NCBI RefSeq assembly: GCF_050433385.1 | Contig: NZ_JBNPXI010000002.1 | Coordinates: 62,001 to 126,000 of the forward strand | Length of the DNA stretch: 64,000 nucleotides | Source of the DNA: Brassicibacter mesophilus | GTDB taxonomy: Bacteria; Bacillota; Clostridia; Tissierellales; Proteiniboraceae | Reading direction: 5' to 3' | Part shown: piece after piece, positions 7,972-16,995 of the stretch | How the letters are laid out: every line of letters starts with the position of its first letter | Position numbering within the stretch: position 1 is the stretch's first letter | The notes under the pieces: model-generated | Database searches by the model: none | Seen by the model: only the letters and a program-made list of their open reading frames with translations | What the model was told of the DNA's origin: nothing | Translations under genes and position numbers: made by a program

Positions 7972-8799
7972 GTGAAAGATAAACTGTCAATTGGCGAATT
8001 TGCGAAACTAATAAATATTACTACTGAAACATTAAGATACTATGATAGAATAAATTTACTTAAACCAATTAAAATAGATCCTAAAACTGGATATAGATAC
8101 TATTCTATTTTACAGTACGAAAAATTAGGAACGATTAAAGAACTTCGCCAGCTAGGAATGAGTATTGATGAAATTAAGAAGTACTTTAATAATAGAAATT
8201 TAAAGCAGTCCGTTAATATATTAAAAGATAAACATGATGAACTTATAAAGAAAATAAAAGAATTACAAAAATTAGAAAAGAGTATTAAAGAAAAGATAAA
8301 ACATCTACAAGATATTTCTCAAGTATCAGATTTTGAAAGAACCGTTATTAAAGAAATTGAAGAAAGAGAAATTGTTACCTATGACAAATCCATAAAAAAT
8401 GAAATTGATTTAAATTACGCATACCTTGAATTAGAGAACACATTAAAAGAAATAGCGCCTATCGTTGCAAGTAATCGATATGGAGCAATTATAAAACAAG
8501 AGGACATAGGGTTGAAAAAGTACCAAGAATCAGTTGTTATATTTCTTTTCATCAAAGATAAAGAGAATATTGATGAAAATCATATTAAAAAGATTCATAA
8601 AGGGACTTATGCTTGCATGTATTACAAAGGAAATATTTGGGATATAGAAGTTCATTTTAAAAAAATGATTGAATATATTAAGAAAGAGGGATATAGAGTA
8701 TATGGTGATATTCTTCAAATTGTTCAAATAGACATTAGTGTTACAGATAAAAAGGAAGAAGAATTATTCGAAATACAAATACCTATAAAAAAATATTGA
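7972..8799 (+). CDS. MerR family regulator with C-terminal GyrI-like effector domain
   Basis: A 275-residue regulator. The winged helix is at the N terminus: LSIGEFAKLINITTETLRYY, then NLLKPIKIDPKTGYRYYS, the BmrR-type signature. A coiled coil (about 80-118, KDKHDELIKKIKELQKLEKS) joins a C-terminal GyrI-like ligand domain. BmrR-like proteins bind drugs and twist promoters with a 19-bp spacer. Exactly such a promoter, with a perfect dyad, begins at the last codon of this gene and faces the MATE pump downstream. The GTG start has a weak AATGGTGGG upstream. It is probably a local drug-responsive activator of that pump. Confidence 0.9.
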   Translation: MKDKLSIGEFAKLINITTETLRYYDRINLLKPIKIDPKTGYRYYSILQYEKLGTIKELRQLGMSIDEIKKYFNNRNLKQSVNILKDKHDELIKKIKELQKLEKSIKEKIKHLQDISQVSDFERTVIKEIEEREIVTYDKSIKNEIDLNYAYLELENTLKEIAPIVASNRYGAIIKQEDIGLKKYQESVVIFLFIKDKENIDENHIKKIHKGTYACMYYKGNIWDIEVHFKKMIEYIKKEGYRVYGDILQIVQIDISVTDKKEEELFEIQIPIKKY

Positions 8800-8826
8800 C
8801 TTTTGTGTAACACAAAAGTTTATAAT
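8796..8826 (+). promoter_or_regulatory. MerR-type promoter (19-bp spacer with dyad) for the MATE pump
   Basis: TTGACT at 8796-8801 and TATAAT at 8821-8826 are separated by 19 bp, the over-long spacer of MerR-activated promoters. Inside lies a perfect dyad, ACTTTTGTG TAA CACAAAAGT (8799-8819). The -35 box overlaps the merR stop codon. Confidence 0.9.
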
Positions 8827-8898
8827 CTACTCTATAAAAATAAAACATATTCACGATATGATTACTGTATGTTTTGTTATTTTTGGGAGGTAGATTAA

Positions 8899-10233
8899 AT
8901 GAATGAAAACATATTAGGAACAGAAAAAATATATAAATTGTTTATAAGATATTCAATCCCAGCAATAATTTCTATGGTAATAGCAGGTGCACAAACCATA
9001 ATAGATGGAATATTTTTAGGGAATTTTGTTGGCAAAAATGCACTGGCTAGTGTAAACATAGTACAACCATTTATGCAAGTTATAATGGGTTTTAGTATGA
9101 TTATAAGTGTAGGTTCTCTAAGTTTTATAGGGAGAAGTTTGGGAGAAGGTAAAAAAGAAGAAGCACAAAATGCATTTAAAACAGCTCTTATACTTATTAC
9201 AATAATATCTTTAGCTATATTATTAATTGGAAGGTTATTTAATGAAGAAATTGCAGTATTATTAGGTGCAAACAAAGTATTATTAGAAGGTGTATCAATA
9301 TATATTAGGACTATAGCTATATTTGCACCATTAATGTCTTTAATGTTTCTATTTGGATTTATCAATAGGGTAGTAGGAAAGCCAGAATTATATTTAAAAA
9401 GTATGATTTTAAGTGTAATTGTTAATGTAAGTTTAGATTTCATATTTATAAAACAATTAAATTTAGGAGTAGGGGGAGCAGCATTTGCTACAGGGACAGC
9501 ATATGGAGCAGCATTTTTTATAGTTATACGTCCCATGCTAAATAAAAAGAATATAGTAAATATATTTCGAGGGAAATTTGATAAATCAGTAATAATACCT
9601 ATGGCATACAATGGCTCATCAGAAGGAGTTACTGCAATCGCAACGGGTACAACTGCATATTTGTTTAATATTACTTTTATGAAAATAGCTGGGGAAGCTG
9701 GTGTTGCAGCATTTACAACAATAAATTATATATCTCAATTTGGAATACTTATTATGTTTGGTATATCAGATGGAATAGCACCTATACTTAGCTATAACTA
9801 TGGATATAAAAAGCATGATAGATTAAATGATACATTAAAGTTAGCTTCAAAGGTAAATTTAGTTGTTGGAGCAATATTGTTCATTGTATTGTTTGTATTT
9901 GGAAAACAACTTATTTCATTATTTGCAGGTGGAAATAATGAGGTTTTAAACTTAGCTGTAAGCGGATCAAGGATATATTCATTTACCTTTTTACTGTGTG
10001 GATTTAATATAATCAATTCAGGATATTTTACAGCAATAGGAGAAGCTACTGGATCTATTATAATCTCGGCAAGTAGGGGGATTGTATTTATAATTTTAGG
10101 GATAAAAATACTTCCCATGATTATAGGAATGACTGGCGTATGGCTTACAGTACCATTTGCTGAATGTATGACATTTATTATAGGGATGTATATATTTAAA
10201 AAAAATAATAATTTATGTATAGAAGTAGTTTAA
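8899..10233 (+). CDS. MATE family efflux transporter
   Basis: A 444-residue membrane protein with about twelve hydrophobic helices in two homologous halves, as in the NorM/DinF superfamily. The first half has SIPAIISMVIAGAQTIIDGI and GRSLGEGKKEEAQ; the second repeats the pattern around DGIAPILSYNYGYKK. MATE pumps export cationic drugs or metabolites using Na+ or H+ gradients. The ATG follows GGGAGG, and the gene is fed by the MerR-type promoter at 8796, so drug-inducible expression is likely. Substrate and coupling ion are not predictable. A second, unrelated MATE gene lies at 56851. Confidence 0.92.
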   Translation: MNENILGTEKIYKLFIRYSIPAIISMVIAGAQTIIDGIFLGNFVGKNALASVNIVQPFMQVIMGFSMIISVGSLSFIGRSLGEGKKEEAQNAFKTALILITIISLAILLIGRLFNEEIAVLLGANKVLLEGVSIYIRTIAIFAPLMSLMFLFGFINRVVGKPELYLKSMILSVIVNVSLDFIFIKQLNLGVGGAAFATGTAYGAAFFIVIRPMLNKKNIVNIFRGKFDKSVIIPMAYNGSSEGVTAIATGTTAYLFNITFMKIAGEAGVAAFTTINYISQFGILIMFGISDGIAPILSYNYGYKKHDRLNDTLKLASKVNLVVGAILFIVLFVFGKQLISLFAGGNNEVLNLAVSGSRIYSFTFLLCGFNIINSGYFTAIGEATGSIIISASRGIVFIILGIKILPMIIGMTGVWLTVPFAECMTFIIGMYIFKKNNNLCIEVV

Positions 10234-10783
10234 AATTCTTATCCATCCTCAAATGATGTTAAAATATTACCGAAGGTGAAGGCAGCAGATATAAAAGCTA
10301 AGCAGATTGCTGTGAGAATATATACTTCTCACAAAGCTTAATCAATTCTGTCCAGTAAGCTGGCCTATGAGGTGATTGCTTAGCTCAGATGCAACTAGAC
10401 TTAAAATAATCGTCTAGAAGCCTCTTATAGTCCAGTTTCTGGATTTTTCAAAAATAGGTTTTTGTTCTACTTGTAGCTTACGATATTCTTTATTTAATAG
10501 TGTATCTATTTTAGGAAATTTGCAGTCTTTATCAAGAATTACTACCAAGAGATAAGTAATTATTTTTTCTTGAATATTTATATAAAATAGTAAGCATTTA
10601 ATTATTGTGCTTAAAATTTTTTCTACATTTCTTTTAGGAATTTTGATGAATGGTGCCAACAAAATCATACATATTTTTAAAGATATGGAAAATGTTGATA
10701 TAATTTTAGTAAAATCAAAGGGTCTAGTTAAAGATTATACAAAAATCTTTGACAATATCGATTAAGGCTGGGGAGGTAGTCAA
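10234..10783. other. Intergenic stretch with unidentified coding-like fragments
   Basis: Nothing here is a safe gene. A plus-strand scrap at about 10258-10341 reads KILPKVKAADIKAKQIAVRI before stopping. A plus-strand frame from 10650 encodes about 39 residues (ENVDIILVKSKGLVKDYTKI is its core) and ends before the lipoprotein ribosome binding site. A minus-strand frame at 10414-10668 (84 residues) has no ribosome binding site. All three may be relics. Confidence 0.4.
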
Positions 10784-11263
10784 ATGAAAAGATTAATAGT
10801 AGTTTGTTGTACAATTATCACATTATTATGTACTGGTTGTGGAATAAATTACATGAGCTCACTATATTCAAACGATAGTAAGATCTCAAGTGATACAAAT
10901 TCATTTAATTTAGACAATGAAGAACAATCAATAGATGGACAAGAGTACATAGGTAAATTAGAGTTTGAGGGAATGGATACTATATGGAGATATAATGCTG
11001 AAAATGACATGGATATTAAACTATCATATCTATTATCAGTAAATAAAGGTAAAGCAAAATTAGTTTTGATTAATTCAGCAGGAGAACTTGAAACACTTGT
11101 TGAGAATAAGGATAATATTATTCAAAATGATATGGAAACAATCACAGTTCCTTTAAAAAAAGGCGAAAACAGGATTAAAATAGTTGCATTAAATAAAGCA
11201 CAAATTGAGCTTAAGTTTAATGCAAATGTAGGTGAGTTCAATAAAATTGGGTTTGATAGATAA
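10784..11263 (+). CDS. Small predicted lipoprotein of unknown function
   Basis: A 159-residue protein with a lipoprotein signal peptide: MKRLIVV, a hydrophobic core and the lipobox LCTGC with the acylated cysteine at residue 19. The mature part begins with a low-complexity Ser/Asn/Asp linker and ends in a compact beta-rich region (KLSYLLSVNKGKAKLVLINS, VPLKKGENRIKIVALNKAQI). That pattern suggests a small jelly-roll-like fold, but I do not recognise a named family. It would sit on the outer face of the membrane. The ATG follows GGGGAGGT, and a strong terminator lies at 11428. Confidence 0.75.
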   Translation: MKRLIVVCCTIITLLCTGCGINYMSSLYSNDSKISSDTNSFNLDNEEQSIDGQEYIGKLEFEGMDTIWRYNAENDMDIKLSYLLSVNKGKAKLVLINSAGELETLVENKDNIIQNDMETITVPLKKGENRIKIVALNKAQIELKFNANVGEFNKIGFDR

Positions 11264-11427
11264 GTAGATATATCTGTATTTCTCAAGATATGGTGAGATT
11301 GCAAGTCACTACTAAAGCATTATATTTAGTAACATTTAAGCTACAAAAAAATTGAATATGTCTATTCGTAATTGGGGGAAGGTCTATGGAGAGTTTTCCA
11401 TCATGTTTGAAGGACGGTTGTAACAAG

Positions 11428-11467
11428 GCAAATAACACCCGCATAATTACGGGTGTTATTTGCTTTT
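11428..11467 (+). terminator. Strong rho-independent terminator
   Basis: GCAAATAACACCCG (11428-11441) pairs perfectly with CGGGTGTTATTTGC (11450-11463) around an 8-nt loop, followed by TTTT. It lies about 165 bp after the lipoprotein gene. On the minus strand the stem is preceded by fewer T residues, so the plus direction is favoured. Confidence 0.85.
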
Positions 11468-11583
11468 AAACATATCATATAGTTAAGATAGGCAAGAATA
11501 CTAGAAATCCTAGTACTCATGCCCAAAACTTATAATAGAAAGCTTAATCTACAGAGATTATTATACACTCTCATTAATTCAAA

Positions 11584-12474
11584 TTATGCACCACCTAATG
11601 TAATTGTTCCTGAGGCTAAAAATAACATAATCAATAAATCCTGTAAAAAATGTATGGTCCATGCCCAAAAGATTCCTTTAGTTTCAATAATACTTTTTCC
11701 AAGAAACCATCCTAGAAAAGCTGCCATCAATACACCTGTAATACCATACGGTGCACCATAATAATGTCCCATTGCAAAAACAAATGTAGTTAGATATAGA
11801 GCTTGTTTTTCACTAACTATATCCTTTAATAAGGTTAAAAATGAAATTCTATAAATAATATTTTCACTAAAGGAATTCATTAATGCCAAAATGACTACAT
11901 AAGGGACAAGTGGAATAGTATTTAATAATTGTTTGTATGATGGGACACCAGCTATTAACAAAAAGACTAAAGTGATACCGCATATCCAAAATGACATTTG
12001 GATTCCTACTTTTTTCCATGGAGTTGGTTTATCAATAACGAATTTTACGGGTTGTGCTATTGCATTAATATTTCCTTTTCTTAAATAGAACTCATGCCTG
12101 CTCTTCTTAATAGACCATAAAAATCCAATCATTATAATAGCTATAATAAGGCGAGGAAGTTGCATTTTTGTTAAGTAATTAATAAAATGATGATTATTAT
12201 AAAATAACTCTGTAAGTAGATTCTGATTAATAAAAATTAGTGATTTAAGGATAGCTATAAATAATACATATGTAAAAAGATATCTATATTGTTTACATAT
12301 TAAAGTAAAAAAAAGTATGCCGATAATAACTAATAATATTATTTTATTAAACCAAGTAACATCTTTTATTTTAAATATTTCTTTTATTATAATCATAGGT
12401 AATTCTGAAATAATAACTGTAAATAGCCATGTCATAACCAAGGTGCTTGATATTTTAGCACTTGTATTCTTCAT
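11584..12474 (-). CDS. CPBP family intramembrane glutamic endopeptidase-like protein
   Basis: A 296-residue protein with about eight hydrophobic segments. The C-terminal half carries the CPBP (Abi/CAAX-like) motifs in order: SENIIYR (203-209), FAMGHYYG with H237, and WTIHFLQD with H275. In active members motif 1 is EExxxR. Here the first Glu is Ser and only the second remains, so activity may be reduced or altered. Family members include CAAX-type proteases and bacteriocin self-immunity proteins. Its start overlaps the end of the upstream PadR gene by 20 nt, so the two form one operon. Confidence 0.78.
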   Translation of the reverse strand: MKNTSAKISSTLVMTWLFTVIISELPMIIIKEIFKIKDVTWFNKIILLVIIGILFFTLICKQYRYLFTYVLFIAILKSLIFINQNLLTELFYNNHHFINYLTKMQLPRLIIAIIMIGFLWSIKKSRHEFYLRKGNINAIAQPVKFVIDKPTPWKKVGIQMSFWICGITLVFLLIAGVPSYKQLLNTIPLVPYVVILALMNSFSENIIYRISFLTLLKDIVSEKQALYLTTFVFAMGHYYGAPYGITGVLMAAFLGWFLGKSIIETKGIFWAWTIHFLQDLLIMLFLASGTITLGGA

Positions 12475-13069
12475 TATTGTCTTTCTCCTTACTTGTATTG
12501 TTTTTCATGTTTTCGAGTATCATCAAACATGTAACACACCAATCGATATCTGCCTCAACTTCATATTTTCCTTTTAAAACTGTCATTAGCTGGAAATTCA
12601 GTTCTTGTTCTTTGTGACGATGTGTTATCTTTAATTCCTTTAGCATGGACTCTATGTCTGTTAATGTATCTAACAATAATTGTTTTTGTCTTTTTTCTTC
12701 TTCTATTCTTTGTATATTTTCTTCAATGGATAGAAGATTTCCAAAAAAAATCTTTAATAATAGCTCATCTCTAATTTTTTCTGGTTCTAATTTTTCTTTT
12801 AGCCAATTTAACAAGGTGCATCGCCCTTGTTCTGTAATGGTATATACCTTACTATTAGGTTTATTAGCATTGATTTTTTCTTCTTTAGTAACCAAACCAT
12901 TTTTATAGAGCTGATTTAAAGTAGGGTATATGGCACCATAATTTTCTGTCCAAAAATATGAGATACTTTGTTCAATATATTTTTTAATATCATATCCGGA
13001 CATTGGCATAATGTTAAGTAAACCTAAAATAGCATACTGAGTCTTTTTTCCTTTTGGCAATATAATCAT
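12455..13069 (-). CDS. PadR family transcriptional regulator
   Basis: A 204-residue regulator. TQYAILGLLNIMPMSGYDIK and ENYGAIYPTLNQLYKNGLVT (about residues 10-65) form the PadR winged helix. A long C-terminal helical region (about 105-200, partly coiled coil) gives the dimerisation domain of the larger PadR subgroup. PadR proteins repress adjacent transporters or membrane proteins until a ligand binds. It overlaps the downstream CPBP gene by 20 nt. A dyad 34 bp upstream of its start (13103-13119) is a likely autoregulatory operator. Confidence 0.9.
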   Translation of the reverse strand: MIILPKGKKTQYAILGLLNIMPMSGYDIKKYIEQSISYFWTENYGAIYPTLNQLYKNGLVTKEEKINANKPNSKVYTITEQGRCTLLNWLKEKLEPEKIRDELLLKIFFGNLLSIEENIQRIEEEKRQKQLLLDTLTDIESMLKELKITHRHKEQELNFQLMTVLKGKYEVEADIDWCVTCLMILENMKNNTSKEKDNNEEYKC

Positions 13070-13102
13070 CCTCTCTTATTAAACACTAAATATTAATATT
13101 AT

Positions 13103-13119
13103 TATATCAAACTGATATA
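13103..13119. promoter_or_regulatory. Dyad upstream of padR, probable operator
   Basis: TATATCA AAC TGATATA is a perfect 7-bp inverted repeat. On the minus strand it overlaps AT-rich sequence resembling a -10 box for the padR-CPBP operon. Binding by the PadR product is inferred. Confidence 0.5.
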
Positions 13120-14027
13120 TATAATACAATTATAAGATCGACAAAGTATAATTGGATTGAGTTTATTGTTTAGACTATTGCTATTAGTAAACTTTAAATT
13201 AATAGACTTAGAGAAATCTTAGTATCTGATGAAGATATAAATACTGAAGATAATCAATAGTGACGTAATCAATCTTCATGATTCATATTTTTAATTTCCT
13301 TAAATGTAAACAGTATTGAAAGCATATCAATATTAGTTTTTACTAAGCAAATTGCATTAAGCTACAATTTCATTTTCATTGTTTTTATTGAGAAGTATTC
13401 CTTTTATGGTAAGTCTAGCTACAATTCCTAAATTACATAAGATAGGCATTTTTATAATGGCAGACTTAGCAGCTTATCGCATAGAGTCACTTAGATATAA
13501 GTTAGAGAGTCATGAAAAATTGATTTAAAAATATGCAAAGGATATAGAAGATTTAAGAGTAAGAGCAAGTAATTATATAAACATGAAAGGTAAAGGATGA
13601 TAAATAATATGAAAGTAGTAGCAAAGCCAATTCAAATGGTTACATGGTTTGAAGAAGATGGAACATCACATCCCATAAAATTCAGATTTAGCTAAGCTTA
13701 ATACAGCTTTATAAAGAAATATATATAAAATTATAAAGTATAATAATAATTTCTATTTTATAAAGAATTAGAGACTCTAGTTTTAGCTAGACTAGAAGTC
13801 TCTAGTTCTTATTTTATAGATATAGTTTATATGTAATGTTGAATATAATTAATAGTATTTATATGCTTCATAGCATTATTTATGTTTTATTCCGCGTTTC
13901 TATTCAATCATCCAAGAACAAAAAATTTATGTAAATTAAGTTTTTTTATTCTTGTATGTACTATTTATGATATCATAATAAGTTTTTTTGAATATAAGAC
14001 TCTTTGAATGCTGAGTAAAATCCAAGT
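13120..14027. other. Gene-poor stretch with decayed small ORFs and a terminator-like hairpin
   Basis: Two short relics stand out. A frame at 13457-13600 opens MADLAAYRIESLRYK and continues past one nonsense codon with YAKDIEDLRVRA. A 28-residue frame at 13609-13695 reads KVVAKPIQMVTWFEEDGTSH and ends soon after. The second resembles the N terminus of small Firmicutes proteins found beside Y-family polymerases, but this is from memory and uncertain. A hairpin at 13770-13803 (AGAGACTCTAGT with ACTAGAAGTCTCT) looks like a terminator. The rest holds nothing I can support. Confidence 0.4.
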
Positions 14028-14681
14028 TCAATCTTTTAGATTGAGTGAGCGACATATAATATATTTATAATATTCTCCGCATAGAGCAGTTCTATTAGTG
14101 CATTGGGTTTTTTGAAATATGTTATCAATATGCTTCCTTAAGGTAGAAATGCTAATATGTAGTTCATTGCATATATCTTTATCTTTTTTACCTTCAGATA
14201 TGAATCGCAATATTTGAAATTGTTTTTTGCTCAAATTATACATATCTGTAGCATTAACAAATTCCTGATTCAGTTCATTTTTAATAGAATATAACTGGTA
14301 TTTCATAAACAGATATTTTGACAAGGTTTCTAAAAATGGTAAAAGCTCCATGTTTAGCTTATCTCGACTATAAAGTAGTAGATTGCCTATTATTTCTCCA
14401 CTTTGCTTTGATATTGGGGAACACAAATATATGGATTTTTTGTTTGTAATCACTTTAGTACTTGTCTTTCTTAGCTTTATAATATCCATCACTTCGGGCA
14501 TATCTGAGTTATCATGCACCGCAGAAAATATACCATGATATCTAAACGATTTACAACTTAGAACTTTATTTTTATCAGTTAAAATTAGTAATTTATTATC
14601 AAATAAATTATCCATTAAAAATATTGAATTAAGGCTGTTTAAAGTCTCATCAAAAGCATTTGCTAATAAATCTAGTTTAAT
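14028..14681 (-). CDS. LuxR-type helix-turn-helix transcriptional regulator
   Basis: A protein of about 217 residues. The C-terminal 65 form a LuxR/GerE helix-turn-helix: LSKKQFQILRFISEGKKDKD and ELHISISTLRKHIDNIFQKT. The N-terminal part (LLILTDKNKVLSCKSF, YLCSPISKQSGEIIGNLLLY) resembles a PAS/GAF-like sensor, but no named domain is clear. The first ATG (14615) has no ribosome binding site. The frame stays open to an ATT at 14681 that sits 8 nt after AAAGGAGG, so an ATT start is the best reading. It is divergent from the secreted LRAT-like gene and may control it. Confidence 0.78.
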   Translation of the reverse strand: MKLDLLANAFDETLNSLNSIFLMDNLFDNKLLILTDKNKVLSCKSFRYHGIFSAVHDNSDMPEVMDIIKLRKTSTKVITNKKSIYLCSPISKQSGEIIGNLLLYSRDKLNMELLPFLETLSKYLFMKYQLYSIKNELNQEFVNATDMYNLSKKQFQILRFISEGKKDKDICNELHISISTLRKHIDNIFQKTQCTNRTALCGEYYKYIICRSLNLKD

Positions 14682-14843
14682 AACAAAAACCTCCTTTGAT
14701 AGAATATTTGCCAGTTTCTCATATACAAAATATTACCATATAATAAACAAAATAACAATAAAAATATACTTTATACCAATTATATCATATATTACTAAAT
14801 ATTATAATTAAAGGGAATCTAAGAAGAAATGGAGGTTTTATAA

Positions 14844-15500
14844 TTAAAAAAATTTTGGGCTTTAATCTTAACCTTGGTTCTATGCATGAGCTTCACAACA
14901 ACTTCTTTAGCCGACTATGACTTAGAAGAAAAATTATTAGATGCAGGATGGTCTGGAGAGAAATCAAGTATAACCATCGTTGTTGAACAACCGATTTCAG
15001 GTACAAGAAATGCAGTATCTGAGTATCCAGATACAAATGTTGGCCATACTTTTATTCGATTAGAGAAGAAAACCGCTACTGGGGCTGGCAGCTATGTTTC
15101 CTATTTTGGTTTCTATCCGAAAGATGGAGTAGAGAAAAAGGATGTTGCATTCAGTAAAAACGTACCTGGAAAAGTATATTGGGTTACAAGTGAATTTGAT
15201 CATGGTTGGAACATAGCAAGAACTTATGCAATTACGCCTGAGAAAGCTGATGAGGTCATGAACTGGGCACGCAATTACTCTACAAATTATAATATTGAAA
15301 CCAATAATTGTACCACTTTTGCTTATAATGCATTAATTAAAGCTGGAATTTCGAGCAGTAACACTGGAATAAGTAAACATAGTTGGACTCTTCCGCAATC
15401 ATGGAAAGATGAAATACCAGTATTTAGATCATGGTATGGATATACTCCTGGAGATGCAGGAGAAGATTTAAGAGGTAGAACTAATGTATTTACAAACTAA
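14844..15500 (+). CDS. Secreted protein with permuted papain-like (LRAT/NlpC-type) motifs
   Basis: About 218 residues. The frame encodes KKFWALILTLVLCMSF and then TTTSLA, a clear signal peptide, so the true start must be near 14843-14844, 8 nt after GGAGG. No ATG/GTG/TTG is there, only ATT or TTA beside a run of seven A; the first formal start is a TTG at 14874 inside the signal. The mature protein has GHTFIRLEKK with a candidate catalytic His, then YFGFYP, and later ETNNCTTFAYNALIKAG with the candidate Cys. The His-before-Cys order is that of permuted papain folds such as LRAT. A hydrolase or acyltransferase acting outside the cell is inference. A terminator follows at once. Confidence 0.65.
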   Translation, partial: LKKFWALILTLVLCMSFTTTSLADYDLEEKLLDAGWSGEKSSITIVVEQPISGTRNAVSEYPDTNVGHTFIRLEKKTATGAGSYVSYFGFYPKDGVEKKDVAFSKNVPGKVYWVTSEFDHGWNIARTYAITPEKADEVMNWARNYSTNYNIETNNCTTFAYNALIKAGISSSNTGISKHSWTLPQSWKDEIPVFRSWYGYTPGDAGEDLRGRTNVFTN

Positions 15501-15530
15501 AAAAGAGGGGATATAAATCCTCTCTTTTTT
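15501..15530 (+). terminator. Rho-independent terminator
   Basis: AAAAGAGGGGATATAAATCC continues into TCTCTTTTTT, forming a short stem with a T tract directly after the LRAT-like stop codon. Confidence 0.75.
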
Positions 15531-15599
15531 AATATTTGTGAATACACTATAATTAATTTAAGTATTTAGAAAATTCAACTAAGAAAAGGAGGACATATA

Positions 15600-15935
15600 A
15601 TGAAATTATCTAAGACAATTATTATTGTACTAATAGTTGTCGTAATACTATTAATGATAAGACCTTTATATAATTGTTTTATACTTAAAAAAGCTTTTGA
15701 TAATGCAGGTATAGTGGCTTTAGGTAAAACTTTGAATGTAGAGATAAATGAAGAGGGTGTAAGAGATTATACATTCGTTCAAAATAATATTGAACTATCT
15801 AAATGGAATGAAAAGGAAAAAAATGAATTTATGGATTATATGAAAAATAACAACCTCACATTAAAGCCCGGAGAATATAAAATTAATCAAGGAACTAAGT
15901 GGGAAAAGGCATTACAAATTTTTGAATTTGAATAA
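15600..15935 (+). CDS. Small single-pass membrane protein with an MltG-like C-terminal segment
   Basis: A 111-residue protein. Residues 4-24 (TIIIVLIVVVILLMIRPLY) form one membrane anchor. The remaining 85 residues would face outside. The end of the protein, MDYMKNNNLTLKPGEYKINQ followed by GTKWEKALQIFEFE, resembles the small LysM-like module that precedes the catalytic domain in MltG/YceG murein endotransglycosylases, where LxPGxYxI is typical. No catalytic domain is present. The ATG follows AAGGAGG. The function is unknown and the similarity is only a suggestion. Confidence 0.6.
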   Translation: MKLSKTIIIVLIVVVILLMIRPLYNCFILKKAFDNAGIVALGKTLNVEINEEGVRDYTFVQNNIELSKWNEKEKNEFMDYMKNNNLTLKPGEYKINQGTKWEKALQIFEFE

Positions 15936-16136
15936 ACGAATTTTCTATAAGTATTGCTGGAATTCTGTTAAATAAACTAGCTATAGTTCCGGTATATTCA
16001 TAAACTTTTAATACCTCCAATCTATTTATCTCTGTATCTTTATTATATAATGATTGTATTTCTTTAAATTTTATAAAATTTACTAAACTTACACATCTAC
16101 TAATCATAAAATTTCATCCAGCAGTAAAAAATCTCG

Positions 16137-16577
16137 GTTTTTGAACCTTAAAGAAGAACAAGAACTTTATTAGCAAGAACAATTAGTGTATGAAACAAGA
16201 GCATATGATTTTTATCTTGGGATAAATAATTTAGAGAATCTTCAAATTATTGTTTATGAAATTGAAGAGATGAATAATAGGTTAAAAGGCTTGAATGGGA
16301 GTCCGATGACGATGCTCAAACAGTACCAGAATTACAAAAACTCATGACAAGAATAGATAAAAATATAGATTTAACTTCAGAAGGTTCAAAGATATATAAT
16401 ATGTGTTCATTTAATCCGCAGGATTGTTGTGATGATTTTTTACAAGAACACATTGCAGTAGCGTATGAGGAAAATTTAGACTATTATGCAGAATTAGCTT
16501 CTGATAATGTTTTTACAAAATTTGAGGAACTAGCACGAGAAGCCGAATCGGATGTTGAAACAATGGATTGGTTTTAA
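16137..16577 (+). pseudogene. Frameshifted ORF of unknown function
   Basis: Two frames read as one broken gene. The first carries LVYETRAYDFYLGINNLENL and IVYEIEEMNNRLKGLNG after a nonsense codon. After a shift near 16300 the second carries WESDDDAQTVPELQKLMTRI and then NMCSFNPQDCCDDFLQEHI to the stop at 16577. The intact tail (77 residues from the ATG at 16344) is acidic and Cys-containing. I do not recognise the family. Confidence 0.4.
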
Positions 16578-16976
16578 GAAAATTAAAATAAGAACTTATT
16601 GACTTATCAACAAGTTTAAATTCCATTTCTTTAGTAAATTCAAGAATTGATAATACTGAGGAAGCTTAATAGATTCATTTACTATTAGTAAGCAAAAATG
16701 GTTACAGTTTCTCCTATGGAGTCATGTGAACCACCTAAAGAATGTAAAACAAATAACTTTTTTTGGTTTTAGACTTGATCACATTGTAAAAACTGAAACA
16801 TAGTGACTAGTTTTTACTTAGTAAGGATAGCTTATGAATTTGGTTGAAATTTTATATTTTAAACTACCCATTAGGCTAATAATCTGAAGTTGATTATATG
16901 GAATGAAATATTTATAATGGGAAGTTGAGTTACTATAAAAAAGTATAAAATATTGAGAAAGGTTTAGAATAATCAA
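16578..16976. other. Gene-free stretch
   Basis: No credible ORF, hairpin or promoter was found. The sequence is AT-rich and runs into the palindromic repeat that carries the IS3 derivative. Confidence 0.5.
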
Positions 16977-16995
16977 TGGTGAACCGTACCATAAG

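Noticed and set aside
8895..10118. Long minus-strand ORFs opposite the MATE gene
   Set aside because: They are complementary shadows of a clear transporter gene, with Ile/Asn/Pro-rich composition typical of antisense frames.
10414..10668. Minus-strand 84-codon ORF
   Set aside because: No ribosome binding site or known motif; kept only as a mention in the gap entry.
13457..13695. Two small ORFs as a functional Y-family polymerase accessory cassette
   Set aside because: One has a nonsense codon, the other is only 28 codons, and no polymerase gene is nearby.
15895..16107. Minus-strand 70-codon ORF
   Set aside because: Overlaps the 3' end of the small membrane protein gene and lacks a ribosome binding site; parts look coding, but no family or start can be supported.
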